From NCBI GenBank assembly GCA_934526015.1, contig CAKSZY010000004.1, positions 62,001-126,000 of the forward strand: 64,000 nucleotides of DNA. The letters are read 5' to 3'. The stretch comes from an uncultured Dokdonella sp. GTDB lineage: Bacteria; Pseudomonadota; Gammaproteobacteria; Xanthomonadales; Rhodanobacteraceae. Each line of letters begins with the position of its first letter. Position 1 is the stretch's first letter. Under the pieces are notes generated by a model that worked only from the letters and a program-made list of their open reading frames with translations, was not told the origin of the DNA and made no database searches. The translations under genes were made by a program, and so were the position numbers. Positions 1 to 11,376 of the stretch are shown in pieces.

Positions 1-407
1 AGCGCGGCGCCGACCAGGATCAGGATCGCACGCAGCACGATCGCGCCGAGGATGCCGATCATCAGCGCACGTTGCTGCAGTTCGGCGCTGACGTTGAAGC
101 GGGTGAAGATCAGCAGGAAGACGAAGATGTTGTCGACCGCCAGCGCCTTCTCGACCACGTAGCCGGTGAGGAACTGCAGGGCGACCTCGTCGGCGACGGC
201 GCGTCCCGAGCTGTCCGCCAGCCACCACCACAGGCCGAGGTTGAACAGCAGCGCCAGCGCGATCCAGCACACGCTCCAGATCGCCGCCTCGCGGAACGAA
301 ACCTTGTGCGCACCGCTCGACTTCAGGACGAGGAAGTCGATGACGAGGGCGACCGCGACGACGAGGCCGAAGACGAGCCAGAGAGCCGGGGATCCGATCG
401 TGTGCAT
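1..407 (-). CDS. TerC/Alx-family integral membrane protein (partial, C-terminus outside window)
   Basis: The N-terminal 135 or so residues read from an ATG at 405-407 (MHTIGSPALWLVFGLVVAVA) and continue off the left edge. The sequence alternates hydrophobic helices with the family hallmark EKALAVDNIFVFLLIF around residue 85, whose acidic residues sit in a membrane helix as in TerC/Alx/YgjT proteins. This family is linked to manganese efflux, and to export of metals loaded onto secreted proteins, at the inner membrane. That fits the Mn-type riboswitch and terminator directly upstream (about 421-610). The family is clear. Whether this is an Alx or a TerC orthologue cannot be decided without the rest of the protein. 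Confidence 0.9.
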   Translation of the reverse strand, partial: MHTIGSPALWLVFGLVVAVALVIDFLVLKSSGAHKVSFREAAIWSVCWIALALLFNLGLWWWLADSSGRAVADEVALQFLTGYVVEKALAVDNIFVFLLIFTRFNVSAELQQRALMIGILGAIVLRAILILVGAA

Positions 408-420
408 GCTGCAACTCCGG

Positions 421-463
421 AAACGAAAAGGCCCCGCGCGCCGGTGGCGATGCAGGGCCTCGG
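421..463 (-). terminator. Rho-independent terminator-like hairpin, riboswitch expression platform
   Basis: On the minus strand AGGCCC (460-455) pairs with GGGCCT (435-430), with further GC pairing inside, followed by TTTTCGTTT. It lies between the Mn aptamer and the TerC start codon, so it probably forms without ligand and is disrupted when metal is bound. The switching model is inference; the hairpin and T-rich tail are visible. Confidence 0.7.
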
Positions 464-465
464 AA

Positions 466-610
466 TTCCGGGCATGGCTTCGCCGACAAAACGGCGAAGG
501 TCTTGCTCGTGGAAGGCGGTCATGGCGACCCGTTTCCACCTGCCGGACCGGGACCGTCGCGGCGGTCCGTACTGACGATCACGGCAGCGGGAGAGCTACT
601 CCCCTTCGTA
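466..610 (-). promoter_or_regulatory. yybP-ykoY-type manganese riboswitch
   Basis: Read on the minus strand, the leader has the class hallmarks in order: GGGGAGTAGCTC (about 608-597), a CGTCAGTACGG element (about 576-566), then GAGCAAGACCTTCGCC (about 511-496) pairing with GGCGAAGCCATGCCCG (about 484-469). These conserved blocks (GGGGAGUAGC, GCAAGACC, the closing GCAUGCC-like block) define the Mn2+-sensing yybP-ykoY aptamer, known upstream of alx and mntP-type genes. Here it precedes a TerC/Alx gene, the expected partner. A terminator-like hairpin between aptamer and start codon suggests transcriptional control. The exact ends are approximate. Confidence 0.88.
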
Positions 611-620
611 CTGGGGCGGC

Positions 621-626
621 ACTCTA
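621..626 (-). promoter_or_regulatory. Probable -10 element for the riboswitch transcript
   Basis: The minus strand reads TGCTAGAGT here (TAGAGT hexamer with a TG extension). It sits about 12 nt upstream of the first conserved aptamer bases, which is where a transcript starting at the aptamer needs it. No convincing -35 is seen. Confidence 0.45.
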
Positions 627-706
627 GCAGCCTTCCCTGCCGGAAGTCATGCGACAGAATGTGAACGGCGAAACGGGCCGGGCGGGCCATCGCTTACCAT
701 GCGCGG

Positions 707-1891
707 ATGAACCGCCCCCTTGCCGAACCCGTTCCCGCCGTCCGCCTGCGCATCGAGCGCCGATCGAACCATCCCTGGATCTTCCAGAAGATGGTCGAGA
801 AACCTGAACCGAAGCCGAAACCCGGCAGCATCGTCGACATCTTCGACCGCGACGGCGCCTTTGCCGGCCGCGGTTTCTACAACGGCCATTCGCGCATCAG
901 CCTGCGCGTGCTGACCAGCGACCCGGACGAAGCCGTCGACGAAGCCTTCTTTGCCCGCCGCATCGGCGCCGCCATCGCCCTGCGTCGCGACCTGCTCGGC
1001 CTCGACGCGGTCACCGATGCCTGCCGCCTCGTGCACGCGGAAGGCGACGGCCTGTCGGGGCTCGTCGTCGACCGCTTCGCCGACACCCTCGTCATCGAGT
1101 TCTTCGCCGCCGGCATGTACCGCCAGCGCGACGTGATCCGGCGCTGCCTGCTCGAACATTTTCCCGGCAGCACGATCTACGCGTTCGCCGAGGAGCACGT
1201 GCAGAAGCAGGAGAGCTTCGACTGCCCGACGCCGCCGGCGCCGGCGCCGAGCGTGATCCACGAACACGGCGTGCGCTTCCACGCCGCGCCGGGCAGCAAG
1301 CACAAGACCGGCTTCTTCGCCGACCAGCGCGACAACCGCCTCGCCCTTGCCGGCTTCTGCAAGGACAAGCGCGTGCTGGATCTTTGCTGCAACTCGGGCG
1401 GGTTCGCGATCTATGCCAAGACGATCGGCGGCGCCCGTGAAGTGGTCGGCGTGGACCTCGACGAGGACATCCTCGCCATCGCCCGTGACAACGCCCACCT
1501 CAACAAGGTCAAGGCGCGCTTCGTCCAGGCCGACATCTTCCACTGGCTGCGCGACTACGCGAACAACCGCGCCGAAAAGTTCGACGTGGTGATCCTCGAC
1601 CCGGCGAAGATGACGCGCGACCGCGAGCAGGTGATTCCGGCGTTGAAGAAGTACCTCGACATGAACAAGCTGGCGATGTCGGCGGTGAAGCCGGGCGGCA
1701 TCCTGTTGACCTGCTCGTGCACGGGCCTGGTCAGCGAGGAGCAGTTCCTCGACATGCTGCGGCGTGCCGCCTTCTATGCCGGACGCACCGTGCAGGTGCT
1801 GAAGGTCGGCGGCGCCGGCGCCGACCATCCGTGGCAGGCGCACGTGCCGGAATCGCGTTATCTCAAGGCGGTGTTCTGCCGGGTCGAATGA
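707..1891 (+). CDS. rlmI: RlmI-like class I SAM-dependent rRNA (cytosine-C5) methyltransferase
   Basis: This 394-residue protein has the RlmI/RlmK architecture: an N-terminal PUA-like domain (about 8-90, with GHSRISLRVL), a linker domain, and a C-terminal Rossmann methyltransferase (about 195-394). Visible motifs are VLDLCCNSGGFAIYA (SAM loop), GVDLDEDIL, VILDPAKM (motif IV) and TCSCTGLVSEEQF with the likely catalytic cysteine. Family members methylate C5 of C1962 in 23S rRNA. Motif IV is DPAK where DPPK is usual. The gene stands alone between the divergent TerC gene and folE. The assignment to this subfamily is strong; the exact target base is by family. Confidence 0.85.
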   Translation: MNRPLAEPVPAVRLRIERRSNHPWIFQKMVEKPEPKPKPGSIVDIFDRDGAFAGRGFYNGHSRISLRVLTSDPDEAVDEAFFARRIGAAIALRRDLLGLDAVTDACRLVHAEGDGLSGLVVDRFADTLVIEFFAAGMYRQRDVIRRCLLEHFPGSTIYAFAEEHVQKQESFDCPTPPAPAPSVIHEHGVRFHAAPGSKHKTGFFADQRDNRLALAGFCKDKRVLDLCCNSGGFAIYAKTIGGAREVVGVDLDEDILAIARDNAHLNKVKARFVQADIFHWLRDYANNRAEKFDVVILDPAKMTRDREQVIPALKKYLDMNKLAMSAVKPGGILLTCSCTGLVSEEQFLDMLRRAAFYAGRTVQVLKVGGAGADHPWQAHVPESRYLKAVFCRVE

Positions 1892-1958
1892 GGCGGCGTT
1901 GCGGGATGCCGCGCCGCATCCCTAGACTGCCGTTTCCCGCCCCGCGTACCGGAGCCCG

Positions 1959-2558
1959 ATGATGAAACCCCGCCGCAAACGTCCGACGGTCACCCGCGAG
2001 GCTGCCGAGGAAGCCGTGCGCACGCTGCTGCACTGGGCCGGCGAGGACCCGACGCGTGAAGGCCTGCTCGACACGCCCAAGCGCGTCGTCGACGCCTACG
2101 GCGACTGGTTCTCCGGCTATCTGGTCGACCCGGCCGCCTACCTGCGCCGCACCTTCGAGGAGGTGGCCGGCTACGACGAGATGATCGTGTTGCGCGACAT
2201 CGAGTTCGAGTCGTACTGCGAGCACCACATGGCGCCGATCATCGGTCGCGCGCACATCGGCTACCTGCCGACCGACAAGGTGGTCGGCATCAGCAAGCTC
2301 GCCCGCGTCGTCGACGGCTTCGCGCGCCGCTTCCAGGTGCAGGAAAAACTCACCGCGCAGATCGCCCACTGCATCGAGGACGTGCTCAAGCCGCGCGGCG
2401 TCGGCGTGGTCATCGACGCCGTGCACCAGTGCATGACCACGCGCGGCGTGCACAAGCGCGGCGTGTCGATGGTGACCAGCCAGATGCTCGGCGACTTCCG
2501 CGAGGACGCCCGCACCCGCGCCGAGTTCCTGCGTTTCGTCGATGCGCGACGCGCCTGA
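1959..2558 (+). CDS. folE: GTP cyclohydrolase I
   Basis: The 199-residue product matches FolE over its full length. It converts GTP to 7,8-dihydroneopterin triphosphate at the entry to tetrahydrofolate synthesis. Zinc and catalytic residues are visible: SYCEHHM (Cys and His), the [18 protein letters not shown] segment, and HQCMTTRGV with the second zinc cysteine. The start is the first of two adjacent Met codons at 1959-1964. It lies 67 bp after rlmI and 84 bp before an MFS gene on the same strand. A CCTAGACTGC sequence at about 1920 could hold a -10 element. Confidence 0.96.
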   Translation: MMKPRRKRPTVTREAAEEAVRTLLHWAGEDPTREGLLDTPKRVVDAYGDWFSGYLVDPAAYLRRTFEEVAGYDEMIVLRDIEFESYCEHHMAPIIGRAHIGYLPTDKVVGISKLARVVDGFARRFQVQEKLTAQIAHCIEDVLKPRGVGVVIDAVHQCMTTRGVHKRGVSMVTSQMLGDFREDARTRAEFLRFVDARRA

Positions 2559-2642
2559 GCGACTGCAATCGCGGCTCCTGCGCGCGGGTTCCGGCGCGAT
2601 CGTGTATCGTCCGCGCGCCGAAAGTTCCCGCCGATTCGACCG

Positions 2643-3929
2643 ATGACCGCCGAACATCCCGTCACTCCGGTGCGCCGCGCCGCGGTGGTCTTCATCTTCG
2701 TCACCGTCATGCTCGACATGCTGGCGTTCGGGATCATCATCCCGGTATTCCCGCATCTGGTGCAGGCGATGACCGGCGGCGACATCGCCACGGCGGCGCG
2801 CTGGACCGGCATCATGGGTGCGCTGTTCGGGCTCATGCAGTTCGTCTTCTCGCCGGTGCAGGGTGCGCTGTCGGACCGCTTCGGGCGCCGTCCGGTCATC
2901 CTCGCCTCGAACTTCGCGCTCGGCATCGATTTCATCCTCATGGCGCTCGCGCAGACGCTGCCGATCCTGTTCATCGGTCGCGTCGTTTCCGGCATCGCCA
3001 GCGCGAGCTTTTCCACCGCCAATGCCTACATCGCCGACGTCACCCCGAAGGAAAAGCGCGCCGCCGCCTTCGGCACGATGGGCGCGGCCTTCGGCATCGG
3101 CTTCATCATCGGCCCGGCGCTCGGCGGCTTCCTCGGCGATGTTTCGGTACGCCTGCCGTTCTGGGTCGCCGCCGGATTGGCGCTGGCGAACTTCCTCTAC
3201 GGCTGGCTGATCCTGCCGGAATCGCTGCCGCCGGAACGGCGCAGCGAACGCTTCGATCTGCGCAATGCCAATCCACTCGGTTCGCTGCGCATGCTGCGCC
3301 GGCATCCGCAGGTGTTCGGCCTCGCCGTGGTGTTCTTCCTCGTCAGCCTTGCCCAGTTCTCGCTGAACTCGACGTTCGTGCTGTACGCCGACTACCGCTA
3401 CGGCTGGGGCGCGCGCGAGGTCGGCTACACGCTCGGCCTGGTCGGCGTGTGCAGCGCGATCGTCCAGGCCGGACTCGTGCGCCGGGTCGTGCCGGTGTTC
3501 GGCGAACGCCGCGTCATGCTGGCCGGCTTGAGCTGCGGCGTCGCCGGTTTCGCCACCCTGGCCTTTGCCAGCTGGTGGCCGGTGTTCCTGCTCGGCATTC
3601 CCTTCCTCGCCCTGTCCGGTCTCGGCGGACCGACCGTGCAGGCCATCGTCACCCGCCAGGTCGATCCGCGCGAACAAGGCCGTCTGCAGGGTGCGATGAC
3701 CAGTCTCGCCAGCGTGGCCACGGTGTTCGGACCCTTCCTGTTCAGCCAGGTGTTCGCCGATTTCATCAGCCCCGGCGCACCGGTCCATCTGCCCGGCGCC
3801 GCCTTCCTGCTGTCGGCCGTGCTGGTCGCCGGCGGCCTCGCCCTCGGCTGGGGCGCGACCAAGCACCTGCGTGCGACACCGATGCCGGACCCGCTGGCCT
3901 CAAGCGGCGCCGACGCGCCACCGCCATGA
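2643..3929 (+). CDS. MFS transporter, TetA-like drug:H+ antiporter family
   Basis: A 428-residue protein with 12 predicted membrane helices in the TetA/TCR pattern: helix 1 [20 protein letters not shown], motif [15 protein letters not shown] in loop 2-3, the helix-5 motif [19 protein letters not shown], and a central loop after about residue 200. Relatives export tetracyclines or other small molecules at the inner membrane, but many TetA-like chromosomal members have unknown substrates. Nothing here, such as an adjacent TetR gene, points to tetracycline. A TATCGT hexamer near 2605 may be its -10. The family is sure; the substrate is unknown. Confidence 0.85.
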   Translation: MTAEHPVTPVRRAAVVFIFVTVMLDMLAFGIIIPVFPHLVQAMTGGDIATAARWTGIMGALFGLMQFVFSPVQGALSDRFGRRPVILASNFALGIDFILMALAQTLPILFIGRVVSGIASASFSTANAYIADVTPKEKRAAAFGTMGAAFGIGFIIGPALGGFLGDVSVRLPFWVAAGLALANFLYGWLILPESLPPERRSERFDLRNANPLGSLRMLRRHPQVFGLAVVFFLVSLAQFSLNSTFVLYADYRYGWGAREVGYTLGLVGVCSAIVQAGLVRRVVPVFGERRVMLAGLSCGVAGFATLAFASWWPVFLLGIPFLALSGLGGPTVQAIVTRQVDPREQGRLQGAMTSLASVATVFGPFLFSQVFADFISPGAPVHLPGAAFLLSAVLVAGGLALGWGATKHLRATPMPDPLASSGADAPPP

Positions 3930-4092
3930 ACGCGAAACCGTTCGCCGCCGCCTGCGAACGCATCCGCGCTCAGGGCGCGCGCCGCGCACATGGCATCCGC
4001 GATCTGGCGGGCACCTGCAACCGAAACGGCGACGGCATTCACGAGCAAGCCCGGCTCTCCAGAAGGCCGTGCGATTCCATCCATTGGTGGAG

Positions 4093-4112
4093 CGGAGTTT
4101 GCTCCGCTGCCG
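4093..4112. repeat. Short palindrome in intergenic spacer
   Basis: AGCGGAGTTTGCTCCGCT forms an eight-base stem. Similar GGAGC/GCTCC hairpins recur near 10320 and 17262. The 216 bp spacer between the MFS gene and the convergent aldehyde dehydrogenase holds no credible gene. The hairpin may terminate one or both transcripts, although it lacks a T tract. Confidence 0.4.
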
Positions 4113-4145
4113 CGCTATTCCTTTTCCCGCTCTGCAGAAGCCGGC

Positions 4146-5552
4146 TCAGCGGGTCAGGAACTTCGTGACGAAATCGGCGAGGCGGCGGTAGGGCGGGCGC
4201 AGCAGGCGCATCGACGACCAGCGCGACTGGTACAACACCGGCATCTGCTTGGAGAACGCGAGGAAACCGGCATGGCCGTGGTAGTGGCCCATGCCGGACG
4301 GGCCGACGCCGCCGAACGGCAACTCGCTCTGGGCGAAGTGCAGCACGGCATCGTTGACGGTGACGCCGCCGGCGAGGGTCGCCGCCAGCACGCGGCGCGT
4401 GCGCGCGCGGTCGCGGTCGAAGTGGTAGAGCGCCAGCGGCCGTGGTCGCGCATTGACGAAAGCGACCGCGTCGGCAACCGAGGCCTGGCCGAGCACCGGC
4501 AGCACCGGGCCGAAGATCTCGTCCTGCATGAGGCGCAGATGCAACGGCGGGTCGATGACCACGGTCGGCGCGAACACGCGCGCTTCGGCATCGTGGGCGT
4601 CGGCATCGGGCAGGGTCACCACTTCGCAACCGGCCGCTCGGGCTTCCTCGACCAGGCCGGCGAGGCGGCGGTAGTGGCCGGCGTTGACGATGCTGGTGTA
4701 GTCGGGGGAATCGCGCAGCGCCGGATAATGCTGCGCGACATAGTCGCGCAGTTCGGCGACGAAGGCCGCCTGCGAGCCCTGCGGCACGAGCACGTAGTCG
4801 GGCGCGATGCAGGTCTGTCCGGCATTGAGGAACTTGCCGGCGGCGATGCGCTGCGCGGCGGTGGCGAGCGGATAACCCGGCGCGATGATCGCCGGCGACT
4901 TGCCGCCGAGTTCGAGCGTCACCGGGGTCAGGTTCGCGGCCGCGGCCGCCATCACCTTGCGCCCGACCTCGGTCGATCCGGTGAAGAACAGGTGGTCGAA
5001 CGGCAGCGCGGCGAAACGTGCGGCAAGGCCGGCATCGCCCTGCACGCAGGTCACGCGTTCGGGCGGGAACACTTCGGCCAGCAGTTCGGCGAGCAGGGCC
5101 GAGGTGCGCGGCGTGTGCTCGGACGGCTTCAGCATGACGTGGTTGCCGGCCGCGATTGCCGCCGCCAGCGGGGCGAGGGCGAGGTTCACCGGGTAGTTCC
5201 ACGGCGCGATGATGCCGACCACGCCGAGCGGCCTGACCTGCACCTCGGTGTGCGCGGGCAGGAACATCCAGTCGGCGAAGCGGCGGCGCGGCCGCATCCA
5301 GCGGCACAGGCGCCGGCGCAGATGGTCGATCTCGCGCAGCACGGTCATGCCGTCGGTGAGGCGGCTCTCGTGCGGCGAGCGGCGGCCGAAATCGGCACTC
5401 ATCGCCTCGACCAGCGCCGGCAGTCGCCGTGCAAGGGTCTCGCGCAGGCGGCCGAGATCGCGCAGGCGCTGCGCCGCGGCAGGCGTCTGCGCCTGCCAGG
5501 CGGCGCGCATGCGCGCGAGGGTCGCCTCGAGATCGGTCACCGCTTCGGCCAT
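4146..5552 (-). CDS. Coniferyl-aldehyde dehydrogenase-type NAD(P)-dependent aldehyde dehydrogenase
   Basis: From the ATG at 5550-5552 the product is 468 residues (MAEAVTDLEATLARMRAAWQ). This is the aldehyde dehydrogenase fold in its short membrane-associated CalB/fatty-aldehyde form, with a hydrophobic, basic C-terminal tail (YRRLADFVTKFLTR). Visible sites are IAPWNYPVNL, FTGSTEVGRKV, the general base in VTLELGGKSP and the nucleophile in NAGQTCIAPDYVL. Relatives oxidise coniferyl, aromatic or long-chain aldehydes to acids. The gene stands alone; its start is 84 bp from the divergent gamma carbonic anhydrase gene. The preferred aldehyde is not readable from sequence. Confidence 0.85.
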   Translation of the reverse strand: MAEAVTDLEATLARMRAAWQAQTPAAAQRLRDLGRLRETLARRLPALVEAMSADFGRRSPHESRLTDGMTVLREIDHLRRRLCRWMRPRRRFADWMFLPAHTEVQVRPLGVVGIIAPWNYPVNLALAPLAAAIAAGNHVMLKPSEHTPRTSALLAELLAEVFPPERVTCVQGDAGLAARFAALPFDHLFFTGSTEVGRKVMAAAAANLTPVTLELGGKSPAIIAPGYPLATAAQRIAAGKFLNAGQTCIAPDYVLVPQGSQAAFVAELRDYVAQHYPALRDSPDYTSIVNAGHYRRLAGLVEEARAAGCEVVTLPDADAHDAEARVFAPTVVIDPPLHLRLMQDEIFGPVLPVLGQASVADAVAFVNARPRPLALYHFDRDRARTRRVLAATLAGGVTVNDAVLHFAQSELPFGGVGPSGMGHYHGHAGFLAFSKQMPVLYQSRWSSMRLLRPPYRRLADFVTKFLTR

Positions 5553-5635
5553 GGCGCATCTTAGCGCGCGCGATGCCGCGCGGCCGGGCTTGCCGATATC
5601 ATGCCGGCCTCGCTTGCTTGCCGGCACCGAACCGC

Positions 5636-6172
5636 ATGAACCTGCGCGCGTACAAGGGCATCGTCCCCCGCCTCGGCGCCCGTGTCTGGATCGATCCGGC
5701 CGCGGTCGTGGCCGGTGACGTCGAGATCGGCGACGACGCCTCGTTCTGGCCCTGCGCGGTCGCCCGCGGCGACGTCCAGCGCATCCGCATCGGCGCACGC
5801 ACGAACATCCAGGACAACGCCGTGCTGCACGTGACCCACGACGGCCCGTACACGCCGGGCGGTGCGCCGCTCGTCATCGGCGCCGACGTCACCGTCGGCC
5901 ATGGCGCCATCCTGCACGCCTGCACGATCGGCGATGCCGTGCTCGTCGGCATGCACGCGACCGTGCTCGATGGCGCCGTGGTCGGCCGCCACAGCATGAT
6001 CGGCGCCGGCGCGCTGGTCGCGCCCGGCAAGACCGTCGGCGAGGGCGAGCTCTGGCTCGGCAATCCGGCGCGCTGCGTGCGCAGGCTCGGCGACGCCGAG
6101 ATCGAGCGCCTGTACTACTCGGCGCGGCACTACGTGTCGATCAAAAACGACTACCTCGACGGCGGCGCCTGA
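5636..6172 (+). CDS. Gamma carbonic anhydrase family (YrdA/CaiE-like) protein
   Basis: From ATG 5636 the product is 178 residues, made largely of left-handed beta-helix hexapeptide repeats (VVAGDVEIGDDASFWP, VTVGHGAILHACTIGD, AVVGRHSMIGAGALVAPG). Metal-ligand histidines are visible in VLHVTHDG and GHGAILHA, so a bound Zn/Fe centre is likely. Bacterial members are trimeric; only some show carbonic anhydrase activity. Its stop overlaps the next gene's start by no bases (TGA then ATG at 6173), so the two are probably cotranscribed. An upstream in-frame extension to 5429 overlaps the divergent gene and was not used. Confidence 0.88.
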   Translation: MNLRAYKGIVPRLGARVWIDPAAVVAGDVEIGDDASFWPCAVARGDVQRIRIGARTNIQDNAVLHVTHDGPYTPGGAPLVIGADVTVGHGAILHACTIGDAVLVGMHATVLDGAVVGRHSMIGAGALVAPGKTVGEGELWLGNPARCVRRLGDAEIERLYYSARHYVSIKNDYLDGGA

Positions 6173-6526
6173 ATGCCGCACCCGGTTGCCCGCGTGCGTC
6201 ACGGCTTGCCGGCCTTCATCGCGCCGCACACCGGGCTGGTCGCGAGCTTCGTGTCCTGGCTGGTGTTCGCGCGCCTGTTCGACGTTTCCGACCTGGCGAT
6301 CCTGCCTGCCGCCACGCGCGGGTTCCTGCAGGTGCAACCATGGTGGTTCGCCGTCGCACTGGCCGGCCTCGGCGCGACTCTCGTTGCCGATCACGTCGAG
6401 GCCGCGCGCCGCTGGCGACCGTTCGTGCACGGCATCGAGTGGCCGCTCGCCCTGCTCAACCTCGCCTGCATCGCCTGGAGCATCGTCGCGATGTACGTGA
6501 TGACCCTGCCGCGCGGGATCGGTTGA
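6173..6526 (+). CDS. Small hypothetical membrane protein
   Basis: A 117-residue protein that begins directly after the carbonic anhydrase stop codon. Three hydrophobic segments are visible: around 20-40 (TGLVASFVSWLVFARLF), 55-72 (WWFAVALAGLGATLVADHV) and 88-110 (WPLALLNLACIAWSIVAMYVM). An RRWRPF stretch after the second helix suggests a cytoplasmic loop. No family was recognised. The immediate junction implies coupled expression with the gamma carbonic anhydrase, but no functional link is evident. Confidence 0.65.
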   Translation: MPHPVARVRHGLPAFIAPHTGLVASFVSWLVFARLFDVSDLAILPAATRGFLQVQPWWFAVALAGLGATLVADHVEAARRWRPFVHGIEWPLALLNLACIAWSIVAMYVMTLPRGIG

Positions 6527-6580
6527 GGCACGGTCGTACCTTCCCGAGGCCGCAAACGGCATGCCGGTGGGAGGCCGGTG

Positions 6581-6835
6581 CTACGGCCGCGTCGCCCGCT
6601 CAAGTGCAGCGAGCATCGCCATCGCCTCGCCGCGCGATGTGCCGCACATCGACGGCGACGGACGCAACGAGGCGCACACGGCGGGGCGGCGCGGGTCGCC
6701 GAAGATCGCGCAGCGGTCATCACCGGTGAGCTGGACGCAGCGCACGCCGGCCGGCTTGCCCTGCGGCATGCCGGGAATCGGCGAGCTGATCGACGGCGCG
6801 ATGCAGCAGGCACCGCAGCGCGCGCGACAGTCCAT
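6581..6835 (-). CDS. YkgJ-family cysteine cluster protein (short)
   Basis: From ATG 6835 this gives 84 residues beginning [17 protein letters not shown]. The CxxxCGACC cluster plus later cysteines ([20 protein letters not shown]) is the UPF0153/YkgJ zinc- or iron-binding signature. The function of the family is unsettled. It follows aroE on the same strand with an 8 bp gap and is probably in its transcript. The protein is the short version of the family, like many proteobacterial YkgJ homologues. Confidence 0.8.
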   Translation of the reverse strand: MDCRARCGACCIAPSISSPIPGMPQGKPAGVRCVQLTGDDRCAIFGDPRRPAVCASLRPSPSMCGTSRGEAMAMLAALERATRP

Positions 6836-6843
6836 CGGCGCGC

Positions 6844-7704
6844 TCAGTCTTCGGCGTCGCCGGGCACGTATTTGCGCAGTTCGGCGTGGACGGCTTCGGT
6901 ATCGGGGCGCTGGCCATGCCAGAGCGCGAACGCCTCGGCGGCCTGCTCGACGAGCATGCCGAGGCCGTCGAGCGCCGCCTGGGCGCCGGCACTGCGTGCC
7001 CAGGCGAGGAAGCCGATCGCGGCCTTGCCGTAGCTGAGGTCGTAGCAGAGCGTGCGCGGTCCGACCAGCGAGCGCGGCAGGTGGAGGCCGCGGTTGCCAT
7101 GTCCGGCCGAGGTCGCGTTGACCACGAGGTCGAAGGCCCCCCATTGGCCGAGGTCGTCCCAGTAGCGCGTGTGCACGCGTTCCGGCGTGCCGATCGCGTC
7201 GGCCAGTGCATCGGCGCGTTCCGGCGTGCGGTTGGCGATGGTCAGCTCGGCGATTCCGGCATCGATCAGGGCGAACGCCGCCGCGCGCGCGGCACCGCCG
7301 GCGCCGAGCAGCAGGGTGCGGCGTTCGCGCAGGTCGAGCTGGTGGCGCGCGGTGATGTCGCGCACGAGGCCGATTCCGTCGGTGCTCTCGCCATGCCAGC
7401 CGGCACCGGCGCGGACCAGGGTGTTGACGCTGTCGGCGCGGCGGGCGCGCTCGCCGAGACTCATGCACAGCCGTGCGGCCAGCGTCTTCAGCGGCAGGGT
7501 GACGTTGGCACCGCGTCCGCCGGCCGAGGCGAAGCGGGCAAGCTCGACCACGAAGCTCTCCGCCGAGGCTTCGATCGCGCGGTACTCGAGGTGGATGCCG
7601 GACTGGCGGGCGAAGGCCGCGTGGATGCGCGGCGACAGCGAATGCGTGATCGGCTGGCCGAAGATGGCGAACGACAGGGGCTCGGTGCTGGCAGGCATCG
7701 ACAT
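6844..7704 (-). CDS. aroE: Shikimate 5-dehydrogenase
   Basis: Starting at ATG 7704 ([19 protein letters not shown]) the product is 286 residues. AroE reduces 3-dehydroshikimate to shikimate with NADPH in aromatic amino acid synthesis. The shikimate site is seen in [17 protein letters not shown] (catalytic Lys73) and STDGIGLV (Asp109). The NADP-binding loop is GAGGAARA (134-141) and the NRT phosphate-binding motif follows. An ATG two codons downstream (7698) is equally possible. It lies between hemB, whose gene ends 90 bp upstream, and ykgJ. Confidence 0.95.
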   Translation of the reverse strand: MSMPASTEPLSFAIFGQPITHSLSPRIHAAFARQSGIHLEYRAIEASAESFVVELARFASAGGRGANVTLPLKTLAARLCMSLGERARRADSVNTLVRAGAGWHGESTDGIGLVRDITARHQLDLRERRTLLLGAGGAARAAAFALIDAGIAELTIANRTPERADALADAIGTPERVHTRYWDDLGQWGAFDLVVNATSAGHGNRGLHLPRSLVGPRTLCYDLSYGKAAIGFLAWARSAGAQAALDGLGMLVEQAAEAFALWHGQRPDTEAVHAELRKYVPGDAED

Positions 7705-7793
7705 GGCTCCACGCGGGATGGCGGGCATCCCCCAGGGGCCGCCCGGGGCGGCGGCATGCAGCCGGTTTCGGCGATGCGCCGGGGCGCCTCGCC

Positions 7794-10272
<2,479 letters not shown>

Positions 10273-10288
10273 GCATCCGTCGCGCGTG

Positions 10289-10314
10289 AAAAGGCCGCGC
10301 GGATGCGCGGCCTT
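10289..10314. terminator. Hairpin terminator between convergent genes
   Basis: AAAAGGCCGCGC-ggat-GCGCGGCCTT: a perfect ten-base stem with an A run on one side and TT on the other. It could serve the lipoprotein gene (+) and the CsbD gene (-). Confidence 0.7.
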
Positions 10315-10373
10315 GATGCGGAGCATCGCTCCGCTGAAGGGAAAGCCCCGCGCCAGGGCGCGAGGCGCCGTGC

Positions 10374-10574
10374 TCAGTGCAGGGAGCGTTCGAACTCGCG
10401 GATCTCGCGGTCGGCCTCGTCCTTGGCCCATCCGTAGCGCTCCTGCAGCTTGCCCGACAGGTATTGCTGGTTGCCGTCCAGGCGGTCGAGGTCGTCGTCG
10501 GTCAGCTTGCCCCACTTCTGCTGGAGCGAACCCTTGAGCTGCCTCCACTTGCCCTGGATGATGTCGTTGTTCAT
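10374..10574 (-). CDS. CsbD-family stress protein
   Basis: From ATG 10574 the product is 66 residues: [20 protein letters not shown] and onwards, with the CsbD core [28 protein letters not shown]. CsbD/YjbJ proteins are small, highly abundant, mostly helical cytoplasmic proteins induced in stationary phase or osmotic stress; their biochemical role is unknown. A GGAGG-containing site (TGGAGGCAAGGCC in minus-strand reading) lies 7-12 bp upstream of the ATG. A longer in-frame extension upstream looks non-coding. Confidence 0.9.
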   Translation of the reverse strand: MNNDIIQGKWRQLKGSLQQKWGKLTDDDLDRLDGNQQYLSGKLQERYGWAKDEADREIREFERSLH

Positions 10575-10767
10575 GGCCTTGCCTCCACGTTGTCGTTGAC
10601 AGAATTTCGCGCCGGCAAAGGCTGCAGTCCCGGTCGACGCACCATCGACCCTACGCAGGACATTCGAAAGCGGAAGTAGGCATGGCGTTATCACGATGTT
10701 GCGGTTGGCCTGCATTCATGCCCGACGCGCAGAGTGCCCGTCCCTGCTTCGGAGCTTCGCCCAGGCG

Positions 10768-11307
10768 ATGAGTCGCCCCTCGCCGAAAACACCCGTGACC
10801 CGCGTCGAGAGCTTTCCGCCCCAGGTCGGCGACGGCTGCCGGCTGCTCGTGCTCGGCACCGCGCCGAGCCGCGCATCGCTGGCGCTGCGCCAGTCCTACG
10901 GTCATGCGCAGAACCTGTTCTGGCCGTTCATGGGTGCGTTGTTCGACGCCGGACCGGAGCATCCCTACGCCGAGCGCATCCGCCGCCTGCACGCGCGCGG
11001 CATCGGCATCTGGGACGTGTTCGCCTCCTGCGAGCGCCCGGGCAGCCTCGATCGCGCGATCGTGCCGGCGAGCGAGGTGCCGAACGACATCGCCGGCCTG
11101 CTGGCGGAGCAGCCGACGATCCGCACGATCGTGCTGAACGGCGGCAAGGCACAGCAGGCGTTCCGCCGGCACATTCTCGCCGCGGCCGGCCCGCACTGGC
11201 CGACCGGCATCTGCCTGCTCGACCTGCCCTCGACGAGTCCGGCGAATGCCTCGATGACGCGCGCCGGCAAGCTCGCGCGCTGGCGCATCGTGCTGGACCA
11301 CGCGTGA
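10768..11307 (+). CDS. DNA-deoxyinosine glycosylase (UDG superfamily, HDG type)
   Basis: Starting at ATG 10768 (MSRPSPKTPVTRVESFPP) the product is 179 residues. Motifs are LLVLGTAPSRASLALRQSYGHAQNLFWP (motif 1 and the substrate pocket) and LLDLPSTSPANAS (motif 2 analogue), the pattern of the family-6 hypoxanthine-DNA glycosylases. These excise deaminated adenine from DNA. The longer frame from 10696 would add an arginine-rich, non-family N-terminus. It is followed 69 bp later by a secreted protein gene on the same strand. Confidence 0.8.
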   Translation: MSRPSPKTPVTRVESFPPQVGDGCRLLVLGTAPSRASLALRQSYGHAQNLFWPFMGALFDAGPEHPYAERIRRLHARGIGIWDVFASCERPGSLDRAIVPASEVPNDIAGLLAEQPTIRTIVLNGGKAQQAFRRHILAAAGPHWPTGICLLDLPSTSPANASMTRAGKLARWRIVLDHA

Positions 11308-11376
11308 ATGCACCGGCCGCGTTGGCGTTCAGGGTCGCTGCCTACACTGGGCAACACCTTCCACGGAGGCAATCCC

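Noticed and set aside
3926..4168. Small open frame starting at the MFS stop codon (ATGA overlap)
   Set aside because: The overlap is tempting, but the 80 residues contain the palindrome at 4093-4112, run into the convergent aldehyde dehydrogenase gene and show no conserved pattern.
2429..4168. Plus-strand frame of about 579 codons overlapping folE and the MFS gene
   Set aside because: It is out of frame with both and is Arg/His/Pro-rich without motifs.
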